DNA from: Adhaeretor mobilis
GTDB taxonomy: Bacteria > Planctomycetota > Planctomycetia > Pirellulales > Lacipirellulaceae
DNA: 64,000 nucleotides
Assembly (NCBI RefSeq): GCF_007741515.1
Contig: NZ_CP036263.1
Coordinates: forward strand, 1,860,001 to 1,924,000
Direction: 5' to 3'
Shown here: positions 34,040 to 43,889 of the stretch, in pieces
Numbering within the stretch: position 1 is the stretch's first letter
Layout of the letters: each line of letters opens with the position of its first letter
Made by a program: the position numbers and the translations under genes
Notes under the pieces: model-generated
Databases searched by the model: none
Told to the model about the DNA's origin: nothing
The model's input: only the letters and a program-made list of their open reading frames with translations

Positions 34040-35599
34040 ATGACGAGCAAGCCAACGTTTATGTCTCAAACCGGATCGCAACTAGTTGCTTCACTGCTAT
34101 TGATTGCGGCTTTGGCAAACAATGCGTACTGCCAGCAATCAAAATCTGAGACTCCTGCACCGCGTCGTGAATTCCGCGCCGCCTGGATTGCTACCGTCGC
34201 AAACATCGACTGGCCCTCGAAACCGGGGCTCAGCACGCGTGAGCAAAAGGAGGAGCTCCTTTCGCTGATCGAACGCGCTGCGGAGTTAAACTTGAACGCT
34301 ATCGTGTTTCAGGTACGACCCCACTGCGATGCTTTGTACGCCTCGGAATTGGAGCCGTGGTCAGAGTATCTGACAGGCACGCAAGGCAAAGCGCCGGAGC
34401 CTTTCTACGATCCGCTGGAGATGGCGATCGAGGAGTGTCACCGTCGGGGCATCGAATTGCACGCCTGGTTCAATCCCTACCGGGCTTCGCACCCCTCGGG
34501 CAAGAGCGAGCTCTCCGATAGTCACATTAGTAAAACGGTACCAGAGGCAGTTCGGGAATACGGCAAGCACTTATGGCTCGATCCGGGTGACAAGTCAGCG
34601 GCTCGTCACTCGTTGGAGGTGATTCTCGATGTGGTCCGCCGCTACGACGTCGATGGAATTCACTTCGACGACTATTTCTACCCGTATCCTATCAGCGACA
34701 AAGAAGGCAAACCGGTCGATTTTCCCGACGATGCCAGCTGGCAAGCAGCCCAGGCCGCGGGAGAGAAGCTCTCGCGAAATGATTGGCGGCGGCAGAATGT
34801 CGATCAGTTTATTGCCCAAGTCGGGCAAGAAATCAAAAAAGTGAAGCCGTGGGTGAAGTACGGTATCAGCCCGTTCGGCATTTGGAGACCTGGGCACCCA
34901 AAGTCGGTTGTCGGGTTCGATGCATACGAGAAACTGTACGCAGATTCGCTCAAATGGTTTCGCGAGGGAAGCGTCGACTATCTCACACCGCAGTTGTATT
35001 GGCGAATGAACAGTAGCGGCCAGTCGTATCCGCGGTTGCTGAATTGGTGGCACGAGCAGAACGAGCAGGGACGCCACCTCTGGCCGGGGCAATACACGTC
35101 CAAGCTTTTCGCAGGCGGTTCCGCCCGTTGGCCGGCCGAGGAAATTGTCGCGCAGGTTTGGGCAACCCGCGCTCAAGAAGGCGCCAGCGGCAACGTCCAC
35201 TTCAGCATGAAAGCTCTTGCCCGCAACAGCGGTGGTATCGCTGACGTGTTGAAAGCGGGCCCCTACCACGAGCCGGCCCTTGTGCCGGCCAGCCCGTGGC
35301 TTGCCCCATCAAGTGAGGCGCTGGCAACGCCGGTCGTGTCAGTAAAACAAGATGGCGAACTTGCTGCTATCAGTCTCTCGTCCGACGGTGGGCAACTGCC
35401 TTGGCAATGGGCTCTGGCTGCGAAGTATGGCGAGCATTGGCAAATCGATGTCCTTCCCGGGCACGAAAAGAGCACGCAAATTCCGACGACTCTTACTCGT
35501 CACGGAGTGACCTACTCGCTGGAGAGCGTTGCCCTTTCCGCAGTCGATCGTCTCGGCCAGCAGAGTGACTACTCAACAACGAACTTTCCCTTTCCGTAG
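34040..35599 (+). CDS. GHL10 family glycosyl hydrolase, DigH/YngK-like
   Basis: A 519-residue exported protein (signal peptide ends about residue 31). Residues 43-350 are the family barrel with REFRAAWIATVANIDWPS, FQVRPHCDALY, GIELHAWFNPYRAS, VDGIHFDDYFYPYP and VDYLTPQLYWR, the strongest signatures of the DigH/YngK group. The C-terminal 120 residues form a small Ig-like domain. DigH cleaves stripped peptidoglycan glycans, and a role on cell-wall glycan is inferred here from the next genes. It heads a five-gene operon with an AmpG-like permease, a GNAT protein, NagZ and an M19 dipeptidase; the following gaps are 21, -4, -4 and 19 bases. Confidence 0.92.
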   Translation: MTSKPTFMSQTGSQLVASLLLIAALANNAYCQQSKSETPAPRREFRAAWIATVANIDWPSKPGLSTREQKEELLSLIERAAELNLNAIVFQVRPHCDALYASELEPWSEYLTGTQGKAPEPFYDPLEMAIEECHRRGIELHAWFNPYRASHPSGKSELSDSHISKTVPEAVREYGKHLWLDPGDKSAARHSLEVILDVVRRYDVDGIHFDDYFYPYPISDKEGKPVDFPDDASWQAAQAAGEKLSRNDWRRQNVDQFIAQVGQEIKKVKPWVKYGISPFGIWRPGHPKSVVGFDAYEKLYADSLKWFREGSVDYLTPQLYWRMNSSGQSYPRLLNWWHEQNEQGRHLWPGQYTSKLFAGGSARWPAEEIVAQVWATRAQEGASGNVHFSMKALARNSGGIADVLKAGPYHEPALVPASPWLAPSSEALATPVVSVKQDGELAAISLSSDGGQLPWQWALAAKYGEHWQIDVLPGHEKSTQIPTTLTRHGVTYSLESVALSAVDRLGQQSDYSTTNFPFP

Positions 35600-35620
35600 C
35601 TCACAAGAGCTCAGCGAAAT

Positions 35621-36961
35621 TTGGCTCCCTTGTCCGAAGCAACCTCAACGACCCCAAGTGAAGTTCCACCTGGTGGCACGGATTCCCGCGGCAAACCTTG
35701 GTACTGGGTGCCGAGCCTGTACTTTGCTGAGGGCATTCCCAACGTAATCGTGGTCACCGTTTCGGTGATCATGTTCAAGAAGCTTGGCATTTCAAACACC
35801 AAGATCGCGCTCTATACAAGCTGGCTCTATCTGCCGTGGGTAATAAAACCCTTCTGGAGTCCGTTAGTCGAGCTCGTGCGCACCAAGCGTTGGTGGATCG
35901 TGTCAATGCAGTTGCTCATCGGCGCAGGTCTAGCAGGAGTAGGCTTGACTTTGCCCAGTGACAACTTCTTGCAATACTCGCTTGTGTTTCTTTGGCTGCT
36001 CGCCTTTAGTTCGGCAACGCACGACATTGCGGCAGACGGATTCTACATGCTGGGCCTCTCCGAGCACGACCAAACTTGGTTTGTAGGCATTCGCAGTACT
36101 TTCTACCGCGCGGCCATGATCACCGGCCAAGGCTTGTTGGTTATTCTTGCCGGCAATCTCGAAGGACCACTCGGCATCGCGTCTGCTTGGGCGATGACTT
36201 TTTACATAGCAGCCGGCTTCTTTCTTGCTTTGGCTGCGTACCATGGGGTCAGTTTGCCAAAGCCTGCGTTAGACCAGCCGAGAAGAACAACTGAAGGGGG
36301 CGACTTCCTTTCAGAGTCTCTGGAGACTTTCGCCGCCTTCTTCCGCAAGAAGGAGATCATTTCAATTCTCGCCTTCCTGCTACTATACCGGTTTGCAGAG
36401 GCCCAGCTGGCAAAAATGGCGTCGCCCTTTTTACTTGATAAGCGATCACTTGGCGGACTAGAACTCGGAACCACTGAAGTTGGTGTCGTCTACGGAACCG
36501 TCGGCATCGCCATGCTTACGCTTGGTGGAATCCTCGGGGGGCTGGCAGCTGCGCAGAAGGGCTTGCGATTCTGGCTCTGGGGAATGGCTTTCGCAATCAA
36601 TTTGCCCAATGTCGTCTACGTTTTCTTAGCGTACGCACAACCGGAGAGTCTTGCCGCTGTCAATCTGGCGGTAGTCCTTGAGCAGTTCGGCTACGGTTTC
36701 GGCTTCACGGCGTACATGCTCTTCTCGCTATACATTTCTAAGGGCAAGCACGAGACGGCCCACTACGCACTTTGCACCGGCTTTATGGCTCTGGGGATGA
36801 TGTTGCCCGGAATGGCTGCAGGCTGGATTCAGGAACGGCTCGGCTATCAACATTTCTTTCTCTGGGTCATGCTCTGTACGATCCCCAGCTTTGTTGCGTG
36901 TTGGTTCATAACAGTTGATGCCTCGTTCGGGCGACGAGAAGATGCGGAGCAGGCTGCGTGA
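35621..36961 (+). CDS. ampG: AmpG-like MFS permease (muropeptide/sugar)
   Basis: A 446-residue membrane protein of about 12 helices; the likely start is TTG at 35621. It matches the AmpG/acetyl-CoA-transporter branch of the MFS: SLYFAEGIPNVIVVTV in helix 1, KIALYTSWLYLPWVIKPFWS in helix 2, SSATHDIAADGFYM in helix 4, then RFAEAQLAKMASPFLLD in helix 7. E. coli AmpG imports GlcNAc-anhydroMurNAc muropeptides. Position between a GHL10 enzyme and NagZ supports import of cell-wall fragments. The stop overlaps the next start by 4 bases (GTGA), so translation is coupled. Confidence 0.82.
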   Translation: MAPLSEATSTTPSEVPPGGTDSRGKPWYWVPSLYFAEGIPNVIVVTVSVIMFKKLGISNTKIALYTSWLYLPWVIKPFWSPLVELVRTKRWWIVSMQLLIGAGLAGVGLTLPSDNFLQYSLVFLWLLAFSSATHDIAADGFYMLGLSEHDQTWFVGIRSTFYRAAMITGQGLLVILAGNLEGPLGIASAWAMTFYIAAGFFLALAAYHGVSLPKPALDQPRRTTEGGDFLSESLETFAAFFRKKEIISILAFLLLYRFAEAQLAKMASPFLLDKRSLGGLELGTTEVGVVYGTVGIAMLTLGGILGGLAAAQKGLRFWLWGMAFAINLPNVVYVFLAYAQPESLAAVNLAVVLEQFGYGFGFTAYMLFSLYISKGKHETAHYALCTGFMALGMMLPGMAAGWIQERLGYQHFFLWVMLCTIPSFVACWFITVDASFGRREDAEQAA

Positions 36962-37905
36962 TCCGTTTCTCTCCACTTCATCCCAGGGACACTCCCGAGC
37001 TACTCGAACTTTGGAATCGCTGTGCTCCGTACGATCCGCTTACCGAGCAACTCATGCGGGAGAAAGTTTGGGGGGACTACGACTTCGATGAAGAATTGTC
37101 GCTCCTTGCTTTAAATGGAGATGCTCCGGTCGCGATAGCCCATGCTGTGGTGAGGCAACTTTCCGCCGAACGCCGGGGTTACATGAAACTGCTGGGCGTC
37201 GCTCCTGAGTTCCGTCGGCAAGGAGTGGGGCAGGAGATTGTCCTCAAGCTGCACGGAGCGCTAGTTCGCAGAGGGGCCGAAACCATTCGCGTGGGAGAAT
37301 CGGCCCCCAACTACTTAGTTCCCGGTGTGGACACACGTTATGACTGTGCAGCAAAGTTTTTCGAGTCACTCGGTTATACCAAGATCGGTGAGGCGACCAA
37401 TCTGACAGCTCCGCTTGCCGGTCGAGACTTCACTACGGACATCTCCGACAGCGCTCTCGGTGCAAACGGGTTGGCTATCCGACGCGCCGATGCAAACGAC
37501 AGAGAATCACTGGAGAAGTTGCTTAAAACCTACTGGCCCACGTGGAATGCTGAGGTAGCTACCGCCATGTCATGCGATCCACGTGCCGTACATATTGCAC
37601 TGAAAGGCAACCAGGTGGTTGGCTTTTCCGCCTACGACGGCAACAATCGAGGCACTGGCTGGTTTGGTCCGATGGGCACTCACCCAGAGTTTCGTGGGCT
37701 TGGCATCGGTAAAATCCTATTGCGTTGTTGCTTGCACGACTTGCAATCGCAAGGTCACGCCCGCGCGATCATTCCTTGGGTAAGTCCCACCGGATTGTAT
37801 GCCAACCAAGTTGGAGCCACCGTAGACCGCACCTTCAATCGCTACGAGTTTTGCCTCGGTGAAAGAACCTCAACTGAAATGTCCCAGAAAGCGACTACCG
37901 AATGA
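36958..37905 (+). CDS. Tandem GNAT N-acetyltransferase
   Basis: A 315-residue protein with two GNAT domains, residues 1-150 and 160-305. Acetyl-CoA loops are seen in both: PEFRRQGVGQEIV near residue 87 and PEFRGLGIGKILL near residue 243. GTG start overlapping the permease stop; its own stop overlaps the nagZ start (ATGA). Acceptor residues cannot be read from sequence. In this operon it could acetylate amino sugars, D-amino acids or peptide amines freed from cell wall, for example to reverse deacetylation of glucosamine; this is inference. Confidence 0.85.
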   Translation: MIRFSPLHPRDTPELLELWNRCAPYDPLTEQLMREKVWGDYDFDEELSLLALNGDAPVAIAHAVVRQLSAERRGYMKLLGVAPEFRRQGVGQEIVLKLHGALVRRGAETIRVGESAPNYLVPGVDTRYDCAAKFFESLGYTKIGEATNLTAPLAGRDFTTDISDSALGANGLAIRRADANDRESLEKLLKTYWPTWNAEVATAMSCDPRAVHIALKGNQVVGFSAYDGNNRGTGWFGPMGTHPEFRGLGIGKILLRCCLHDLQSQGHARAIIPWVSPTGLYANQVGATVDRTFNRYEFCLGERTSTEMSQKATTE

Positions 37906-39461
37906 CGGACGCGAAGCTTAAGAAGCGACCAACAGAACTGCGAGAGAAACTTGCACAATTGATGTTTGTGCGGATCGGTTCTAATCTTTCCCCAGTTCGC
38001 ACCGTCGGAGACGATGCCGCCCGTATTGAGAACCTGCTCAAGGAGTGCCCCGTTGGCGGGCTGATACTCTTCAACGGGCGCCGGGGAGAAACTGCCCAAA
38101 CACTCGACCGTTTGCAATCGCTCAGCGAGATACCTTTGCTCGTTGGCTCTGATATCGAGCGCGGCGTGGGGCAGCAGTTGCTGGGGCACGTAGTATTTCC
38201 TCACGCCATGGCGTTTGAAGCGATGGGCGACCAAGCCGTACAAGCGGTTCGAGAATTCGCTGAGGTCACGGCCAAGATGGCACTCGCCAACGGCATACAC
38301 ATCACCTTCTCTCCCGTGGCGGATGTAAACTCCGAGCCACGCAACCCGATCATCGCCACCCGAGCCTATGGTACTACTCCGGCCCGCGCTGCAGAACTTG
38401 TCAGCGCCTTCGTCGAAAGTACGCAGGCAGCTGGGCTACTCTCGGCTGCCAAACATTTCCCTGGTCACGGTGATACACAAGACGATTCGCATAGCGACCT
38501 GCCCGTTGTTGATAAGTCTGCGGAAGAATTACATGCGTGCGAACTGGTGCCATTCAAGGCGGCAATTCGGCAAGAGGTCAGCCTCATCATGACCGCACAT
38601 GTGCAGTATCCACAGCTTGATGATAGCGGGCGACCGGCAACGCTTTCTCAGCCAATTCTCACCGACCTTTTGCGCAAAGAGATGGGCTTTGCTGGGGCTA
38701 TCATTTCAGACAGCCTGCTCATGGAAGGCGTCAAACAACAATCCACAGACGAGGGCTCCCTGGCGATTGACGCTCTCACTGCGGGCGTTGACATTTTGCT
38801 CGACGTGGCTGATCCCAAGGACACGCTTGATGCACTCGTACAAGCGGTAGGCGACGGCCGGCTCACGACTACACGTGTGGAGGAAGCGTTTGAAGTTGTC
38901 TGGCAGCTGAAAGAACGCATTTTTGCTAAACCGGCAATCGCTGCACAAGGAACACCAACAGATCGCGGTGAGAGCCAGGCAGAACAACTCGCTGCAGACT
39001 ATGCTTCGCAAGCAGTGACACTCGTCAGGAATGATAAGACTCTGCTGCCGCTGAACCCTGACAAGAGTTTGTTGGCCGTGCTCCTCAAACCGTTTACCAC
39101 CAGCCTCGACGATCCAGAGCAAGCACTGGCCGGTGCATTGAGAACGCAGTTTCCGAGTCTGAGCTATTTCGAGCTTGGCCCTGAGAGCAGCCAAGTCGAC
39201 AACGAGACTATCCTCCAGCAAGCCGCTGCGGCAGAACAAGTGCTAGTGGCCATGATTGTCAAACCGGCGGCTTGGCATCGATTTGGGCTGAACGAGCGAC
39301 ACCAAACGCTCGTACAGAGTCTCTCCGAGCACCAGCATTGCGTACTTGCTTCTTTGGGTACACGCGAGGCGCTCGACCCGTTCAGCCAGGCTAAGGTGCA
39401 AATCTGCACCTTCAGTGACGTGCCGGTCTCCCAGCGTGCGTTGGTCGAAAGAATCGTATAA
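37902..39461 (+). CDS. nagZ: Beta-N-acetylglucosaminidase, GH3 family (NagZ)
   Basis: A 519-residue protein. Residues 15-350 are the GH3 barrel with the NagZ-specific His-Asp dyad loop [14 protein letters not shown] near residue 184, a lysine-histidine pair typical of the subfamily, and the nucleophile in [11 protein letters not shown] near residue 268. Residues 370-519 are a second alpha/beta domain, as in two-domain NagZ of Gram-positive bacteria. NagZ removes GlcNAc from GlcNAc-MurNAc or GlcNAc-anhydroMurNAc peptides. No signal peptide is seen, so it should act in the cytoplasm on material brought by the AmpG-like permease. Its start overlaps the GNAT stop. Confidence 0.94.
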   Translation: MTDAKLKKRPTELREKLAQLMFVRIGSNLSPVRTVGDDAARIENLLKECPVGGLILFNGRRGETAQTLDRLQSLSEIPLLVGSDIERGVGQQLLGHVVFPHAMAFEAMGDQAVQAVREFAEVTAKMALANGIHITFSPVADVNSEPRNPIIATRAYGTTPARAAELVSAFVESTQAAGLLSAAKHFPGHGDTQDDSHSDLPVVDKSAEELHACELVPFKAAIRQEVSLIMTAHVQYPQLDDSGRPATLSQPILTDLLRKEMGFAGAIISDSLLMEGVKQQSTDEGSLAIDALTAGVDILLDVADPKDTLDALVQAVGDGRLTTTRVEEAFEVVWQLKERIFAKPAIAAQGTPTDRGESQAEQLAADYASQAVTLVRNDKTLLPLNPDKSLLAVLLKPFTTSLDDPEQALAGALRTQFPSLSYFELGPESSQVDNETILQQAAAAEQVLVAMIVKPAAWHRFGLNERHQTLVQSLSEHQHCVLASLGTREALDPFSQAKVQICTFSDVPVSQRALVERIV

Positions 39462-39480
39462 ACAGCACCCCTTTCGTGAG

Positions 39481-40761
39481 ATGGAAATGAAGAGACATTT
39501 TCAGTCGCAGCGTTTCTCTACTGCCGTTTCCTGCGTAATCCTCTTTTACGGCCAGGCAACAATCATCGCTGAAGAGACCGTCCTAGCTGCCGAAGAATCC
39601 AGAAAGCCGGTCGTTCTCACTGAAGCGGCCAAACGAATCCATTCCACGGCAATTCTCATCGATGGTCATAACGATTTGCCTTGGGAGTTGCGCAAAAAGG
39701 GATCGATTACTTTCGACAAACTCGACTTAGCAAAACGTCAGCCAGGCCTGCACACGGATATTCCTCGCTTGCGCGAAGGGGGCATGGGTGCTCAGTTCTG
39801 GTCGGTCTATGTTCCCGCTAGAACAGCCGGTGAGGGCAAGGCTCTGCTTATGACCTTGGAGCAGATCGACATGGTGGAAGCCATGGTCGAGCGTTACCCC
39901 CAAGCCTTCGAACTGGCCTACACAGTCGACGACATCCTGCGCATACAAGCCGAGGGAAAGATAGCCTCGTTGATCGGCGTCGAAGGGGGCCATTCCATCG
40001 AGAACTCGTTGAACGTGCTACAACAATTGTACGAGCGTGGCGCCCGTTATATGACCCTCACGCATTCAGACAACGTCCCCTGGGCGGACTCCGCAACCGA
40101 CGATCCTGAATCCAACGGTCTCACTCGATTCGGTGAAGAGATTGTCGCAGAAATGAATCGTCTGGGAATGCTCGTCGACCTGTCTCACGTCTCCCCAGCG
40201 ACGATGAAGCACGCATTGCGAGTCACCAAAGCCCCCGTCATTTTTTCCCACTCTTCGGCCCGCGCAGTAGCCGACCATCCTCGCAATGTTCCTGATGATG
40301 TCCTCAAACTGGTCTCTGAAAACAACGGGGTCGTGATGGTCAACTTCTATTCGTCGTTCATTGAACCCACGTCCGCCGCTCGTGATGTCGAGCGTAGCGC
40401 CTACCGCAAGGAACTACAAAAAGTAGTCGAGGACTCCAACCAAGTCGATGCGAAAATGCGTATCTGGGAAAACCGCCGCCCGATAACACCCGGCACCATT
40501 CACGACGTGATCGATCACCTAGTGCACATCGTCGAAGTCGCTGGCATCGATCACGTGGGAATAGGTTCGGACTACGACGGTGTTCCTGTGGTCCCCAAAC
40601 AGCTAGAAGACGTGAGTTGCTTCCCATTGATTACTCAAGCCCTGCTTGATCGCGGCTATGATGAAGAGCAAATTCACAAAATTCTTGGTGGCAACGTCCT
40701 GAGAGTCATGAGGCAATCGGAAGAGGTTGCCGCAGAGCTGCAAAATAAGAAAAGGCAATAA
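39481..40761 (+). CDS. Membrane dipeptidase, peptidase family M19
   Basis: A 426-residue protein with a probable N-terminal signal (residues 8-28). The zinc site is complete: [10 protein letters not shown] near residue 61, [10 protein letters not shown] near 168, VDLSHVS near 233 and FSHSSARAV near 254, plus [11 protein letters not shown] near 360. M19 enzymes cut dipeptides, including those with a C-terminal D-residue. At the end of the GHL10-ampG-GNAT-nagZ operon (19-bp gap), it can release amino acids from murein dipeptides such as L-Ala-L-Glu or D-Ala dipeptides; the exact substrate is inferred. Confidence 0.9.
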   Translation: MEMKRHFQSQRFSTAVSCVILFYGQATIIAEETVLAAEESRKPVVLTEAAKRIHSTAILIDGHNDLPWELRKKGSITFDKLDLAKRQPGLHTDIPRLREGGMGAQFWSVYVPARTAGEGKALLMTLEQIDMVEAMVERYPQAFELAYTVDDILRIQAEGKIASLIGVEGGHSIENSLNVLQQLYERGARYMTLTHSDNVPWADSATDDPESNGLTRFGEEIVAEMNRLGMLVDLSHVSPATMKHALRVTKAPVIFSHSSARAVADHPRNVPDDVLKLVSENNGVVMVNFYSSFIEPTSAARDVERSAYRKELQKVVEDSNQVDAKMRIWENRRPITPGTIHDVIDHLVHIVEVAGIDHVGIGSDYDGVPVVPKQLEDVSCFPLITQALLDRGYDEEQIHKILGGNVLRVMRQSEEVAAELQNKKRQ

Positions 40762-41423
40762 TTCGCTTGAATGCGACTTGGCAGAGAGAATCACCGCCGA
40801 CTTCAAGTTTTGACGGGTGCAAGCTCATCAAAATGAGTTCTCGAAGTTGTCGGCATGAATCGTTTCGGTCGATTTCTGCAACGATTCTTGGCCGATTGAT
40901 CGGATGGCGCTGGGGTGGCTCGCAGGACCACTCTAACCATACGCTTGGCTAGTGCTTGCTTAAGCAGACGGCGTGTAGCGCAACACGCTGTTAGCTACCA
41001 GTCATTCGTTCGGCCGTCATGGGCACGGCAAGCTCACTATCTTCCTGAGTCTTAGGTGGCATTGCGGCCAGTTCGTGACTTTGGTGAAGCATACATGGCT
41101 TCACGCGGTGGAGCTCACCCAGTCGATGAGCCGCACAGCAGCAACACACCCATCTTCTCGTGGCATTCCTTATACAACTAATGAGTGTCAGTGCTACCCG
41201 ATCGCCGCCCAGTCTTAGAGATAGGCAGGAGTCATCGTTCTACAGACTAGTCCCACATCTAGAACAAAAGATCGCGGCTGCAAGAGGATTCTGTTCGATG
41301 AGCGTCTTGCCACACGGATCATAAAACTTTGTACTACCCGTTGGATACTGGGTCCACAAGCTTACCCCGCAGGTAGTTAACTTCTGCCGAACAACTCGAC
41401 TCTGCCCGCTCTCACGAATTTGG
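40762..41423. other. Gene-poor stretch, probably decayed
   Basis: About 660 bases without an acceptable gene. On the minus strand some short stretches look protein-like (for example TKFYDPCGKTLIEQNPL near 41305-41355), so it may hold further decayed coding sequence beyond the sulfatase start described next. No RNA or repeat was recognised. Confidence 0.4.
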
Positions 41424-41700
41424 TCAAGCTCCGTAACTTATAGGCGAGCACACGGCTGAAGGAGAGTGCGCATCAGTGAATCGTATGCCGGCTGCGGCTA
41501 TGGCATCGATGTTAGGCGTGGGGATTTTCGACCCGGGGTTGTAGCACTCTGGGTCGCCAATACCCACGTCGTCCGCCATGACGACGACAGTATTAGTTCA
41601 CTGTGTGGGGATGTTCGGTGGTTGATCGGCAGAAGCTGTAGGCAGTCCCAATAGCAGGGCCAGAAATAGCGAGGCTGAGAGGAAAATTTTGATTGCCTGC
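41424..41700 (-). pseudogene. Decayed sulfatase, N-terminal fragment
   Basis: Reading leftwards, one frame gives a signal peptide (IKIFLSASLFLALLLGLPTA, then SADQPPNIP) and ends in a stop. A shift into another frame continues TNTVVVMADDVGIGD, NPGSKIPTPNIDAIAAAGIR and FTDAHSPSAVCSP, then stops at 41424-41426. These are the start of a type I sulfatase: signal, VMADDVG metal-binding Asp pair, and the cysteine of the CxPSR motif (here CSPIS, so the Arg is lost). The rest of the enzyme is missing. Confidence 0.85.
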
Positions 41701-41720
41701 TAAATCTCGCGATACGAGCG

Positions 41721-42800
41721 TTATTCATCCTGAGTAGCCTCTATGGCATTGAATGTTAGATCGCTAGGCTTCACGCCTTTGCGGAAACCGTCGAAGCCAT
41801 AGTCAGTGGGCTCGTACTTGCCGACGACGCGCACATTTGCCTTTTCAGGTACTTCGATTTCCAGTCCCCAATACACGCCGTTCACGAGCAGGCGGCGGAA
41901 GCTTTCGTCGAGCAAATCGGTGGCGGCGCCCATCGTTGTGCAAAGCACGCGATTGTTCGTGCCGTCCGGATTGTCGTGAGTACGCGACCAAACAACCGGT
42001 TGCAGGGGTTCGTTCTTTCCGTTGGCTTCCAACGGCGAGTCGGGCTCCATGCCGGCAAGAACTTCGCCGAACATGAGAATCGTTGAGCCATCCATGGGGT
42101 TCGCCTCGTAAGCACCACTGTAAGCGAAAACTTTGCCTACTCCGCGCAGTAGTGGGTTGCTCAGTTCGCTTTCCACGGGGACCGCTCGCGTGGCCTCTTT
42201 GTGATTCTTGCCCAAGTGACCGGCCCACGTTTCGCCGAGCACCTGCCGCCCGAAGCCCCCGGGCCATTCCTTACTGTTGTGGGAATAACGAGCGAAGTTG
42301 GACTTCGAATTCTTGCCGAAGTTGAAGGCATGCGTGCTAGTGCGAACCGCCACAATGGGAATGCCCCTGTGAATCGCTGCCTCGAAATGCTTCATGATCG
42401 CGTCAGGGTATTTTCGGAATCGCAGCCCGATGACCAACGCATCGGCTGTGCTGAGTAGCTCAGCCCCAGGAAGTGTGTTGCTCACCTTGGGGTTGATCGT
42501 GCCGTCAGTCGGATCGATGGCAAACAGCACGGTTGTGCGAAATCCGTGGCGGAAAGTTAGTATCTTTGCCAACTGCACAAGTCCCTCTTCGCTGCGATAC
42601 TCCTCATCTCCGGTGAGTAGTATCACGTGCTTCCCGATGCCGCTATCTTGAGCCGGCTCGTAGACAACGTACTGCTCAGAAGCTTCGTGTTGCGTGGCGA
42701 AAGCCGCATCGGCCGCACCGAGAGAGATCCCTCCAAACGCCACGAGTATTGCGACAATGGAGTAGATCATTTTGGTAGAATTCGAATTCAAACGTCGCAT
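41721..42800 (-). CDS. ThuA-like domain protein, exported
   Basis: A 359-residue protein. The ATG at 42800 has AGGAGG 10 bases upstream and overlaps the previous gene by 13 bases; a signal peptide follows (MIYSIVAILVAFGG). The body is the ThuA-like amidotransferase-type fold: HVILLTGDEEYRSEEGL, ADALVIGLRFRKYPD, IPIVAVRTSTHAF, FGEVLAGMEPDSPLE, NRVLCTTMGAATDL. The catalytic Cys of glutamine amidotransferases is not obvious. The family is common in planctomycete carbohydrate loci and its reaction is unclear. It is co-transcribed with the isomerase-like gene. Confidence 0.82.
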   Translation of the reverse strand: MRRLNSNSTKMIYSIVAILVAFGGISLGAADAAFATQHEASEQYVVYEPAQDSGIGKHVILLTGDEEYRSEEGLVQLAKILTFRHGFRTTVLFAIDPTDGTINPKVSNTLPGAELLSTADALVIGLRFRKYPDAIMKHFEAAIHRGIPIVAVRTSTHAFNFGKNSKSNFARYSHNSKEWPGGFGRQVLGETWAGHLGKNHKEATRAVPVESELSNPLLRGVGKVFAYSGAYEANPMDGSTILMFGEVLAGMEPDSPLEANGKNEPLQPVVWSRTHDNPDGTNNRVLCTTMGAATDLLDESFRRLLVNGVYWGLEIEVPEKANVRVVGKYEPTDYGFDGFRKGVKPSDLTFNAIEATQDE

Positions 42801-43621
42801 AGCTGAACTGCCTCCTTGAGGCCTTCGAAGGGATCGCGGGTGGGCAAGTACTCTTGGCCGACGTAACCGTCGTAGCCGAGTTCCAGGAGTTTGTGCATGA
42901 CGGCCGGGTAGTTGACTTCCTGTGTAGCATCGATTTCGGCGCGGCCAGGGCAGCCGGCTGCGTGGATGTGGCCGAGGATATCTTTGTTTTCTTCCAGGCG
43001 ACGGAGAATATCGCCATGCATGATTTGCACATGATAGACGTCGAACAGCAGTTTCAAGCCGGGCGAATCAACGCGGCGGATGATCGAAGCCACATAGTCT
43101 AGATCGTCGCCTTGGTAGCCAGGATGACCTTTCATGGGGTGCGAGTCGTCTCGCGTGTTGAGATGCTCCAGGCAAATCGTGACGCCCTGCTTGGCTGCGT
43201 AGTCGGCCAGTTCCTTGAGGCCCTGTACGCAATTGTCGGCACCTTCTTCGCGGGAAAGTTTTTCGCTCGTCGGGTCCTCCGCATCGCGATATTCGAAACC
43301 TGTGAAGGCGATTACATTCGGAAAACCAGCGGCGGCGTGTTCGTCGATTGCTTGGGTTGTGCGCGCGGTTAGCTCTTCATGATAGATCGGGTTGTTGTAA
43401 CCCTTCACGAATGGGGCGCCCTCCATGCCGATCAAAGACAGGGCGGATACGAGGCCGTGTTTCTTGAGGATGGGCCAGTCGCTGGGTTCAACGAGTTCTA
43501 CCGAAGGGCAACCAAGCTGATTGGCCACCTCGCAGGTTTTCTCGACATCCCACTGATCGCCTGCTGTGTTGAAACACCAGTAGGCGATGGATTGCTTGAT
43601 TCGACCCTTGGTGGCTGCCAT
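42788..43621 (-). CDS. Hydroxypyruvate isomerase-like TIM barrel protein
   Basis: A 277-residue protein from ATG 43621, where the fold starts (MAATKGRIKQSIAYWCF). It follows the Hyi pattern: CLEHLNTRDDSHPMKGHPGY, KLLFDVYHVQIMHGD, HIHAAGCPGRAEID and GYDGYVGQEYLP, which supply the metal-binding Glu, Asp, His and Glu. Related enzymes interconvert hydroxypyruvate and tartronate semialdehyde or act on other small sugars. It has no secretion signal. It is the first gene of the pair with ThuA-like, and divergent from the giant gene. Confidence 0.88.
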   Translation of the reverse strand: MAATKGRIKQSIAYWCFNTAGDQWDVEKTCEVANQLGCPSVELVEPSDWPILKKHGLVSALSLIGMEGAPFVKGYNNPIYHEELTARTTQAIDEHAAAGFPNVIAFTGFEYRDAEDPTSEKLSREEGADNCVQGLKELADYAAKQGVTICLEHLNTRDDSHPMKGHPGYQGDDLDYVASIIRRVDSPGLKLLFDVYHVQIMHGDILRRLEENKDILGHIHAAGCPGRAEIDATQEVNYPAVMHKLLELGYDGYVGQEYLPTRDPFEGLKEAVQLCDV

Positions 43622-43889
43622 TGCTGTGTGCGATTGTGTAGAGGTTTGGTTGGTCAAGTAGTACGCCCACATTCTAGCAGCTCGGCTCATGCCGTTCTAT
43701 TGCTCTCAATCGTCCGCACGGCGTCGTTCGAAAGCGTTCGTTGACCCAGCCGAGTTGCAAGAAATGCCTGTCCCGTGCGAGAGAACTGGAAAATCAGCCT
43801 GCCATCGACTAGAACAGTATTGTCAGCCTTCTGTGACCGTTGTCCGGGTGAAGGCATTTCTTTTGTCGAATCTGCCCCTCGAGCCAGGT

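Noticed and set aside
43689..43889. An N-terminal extension of the giant gene
   Set aside because: The extra 67 residues lack a signal or domain and overlap the upstream region of a divergent gene; the ATG at 43890 leads straight into a signal peptide.
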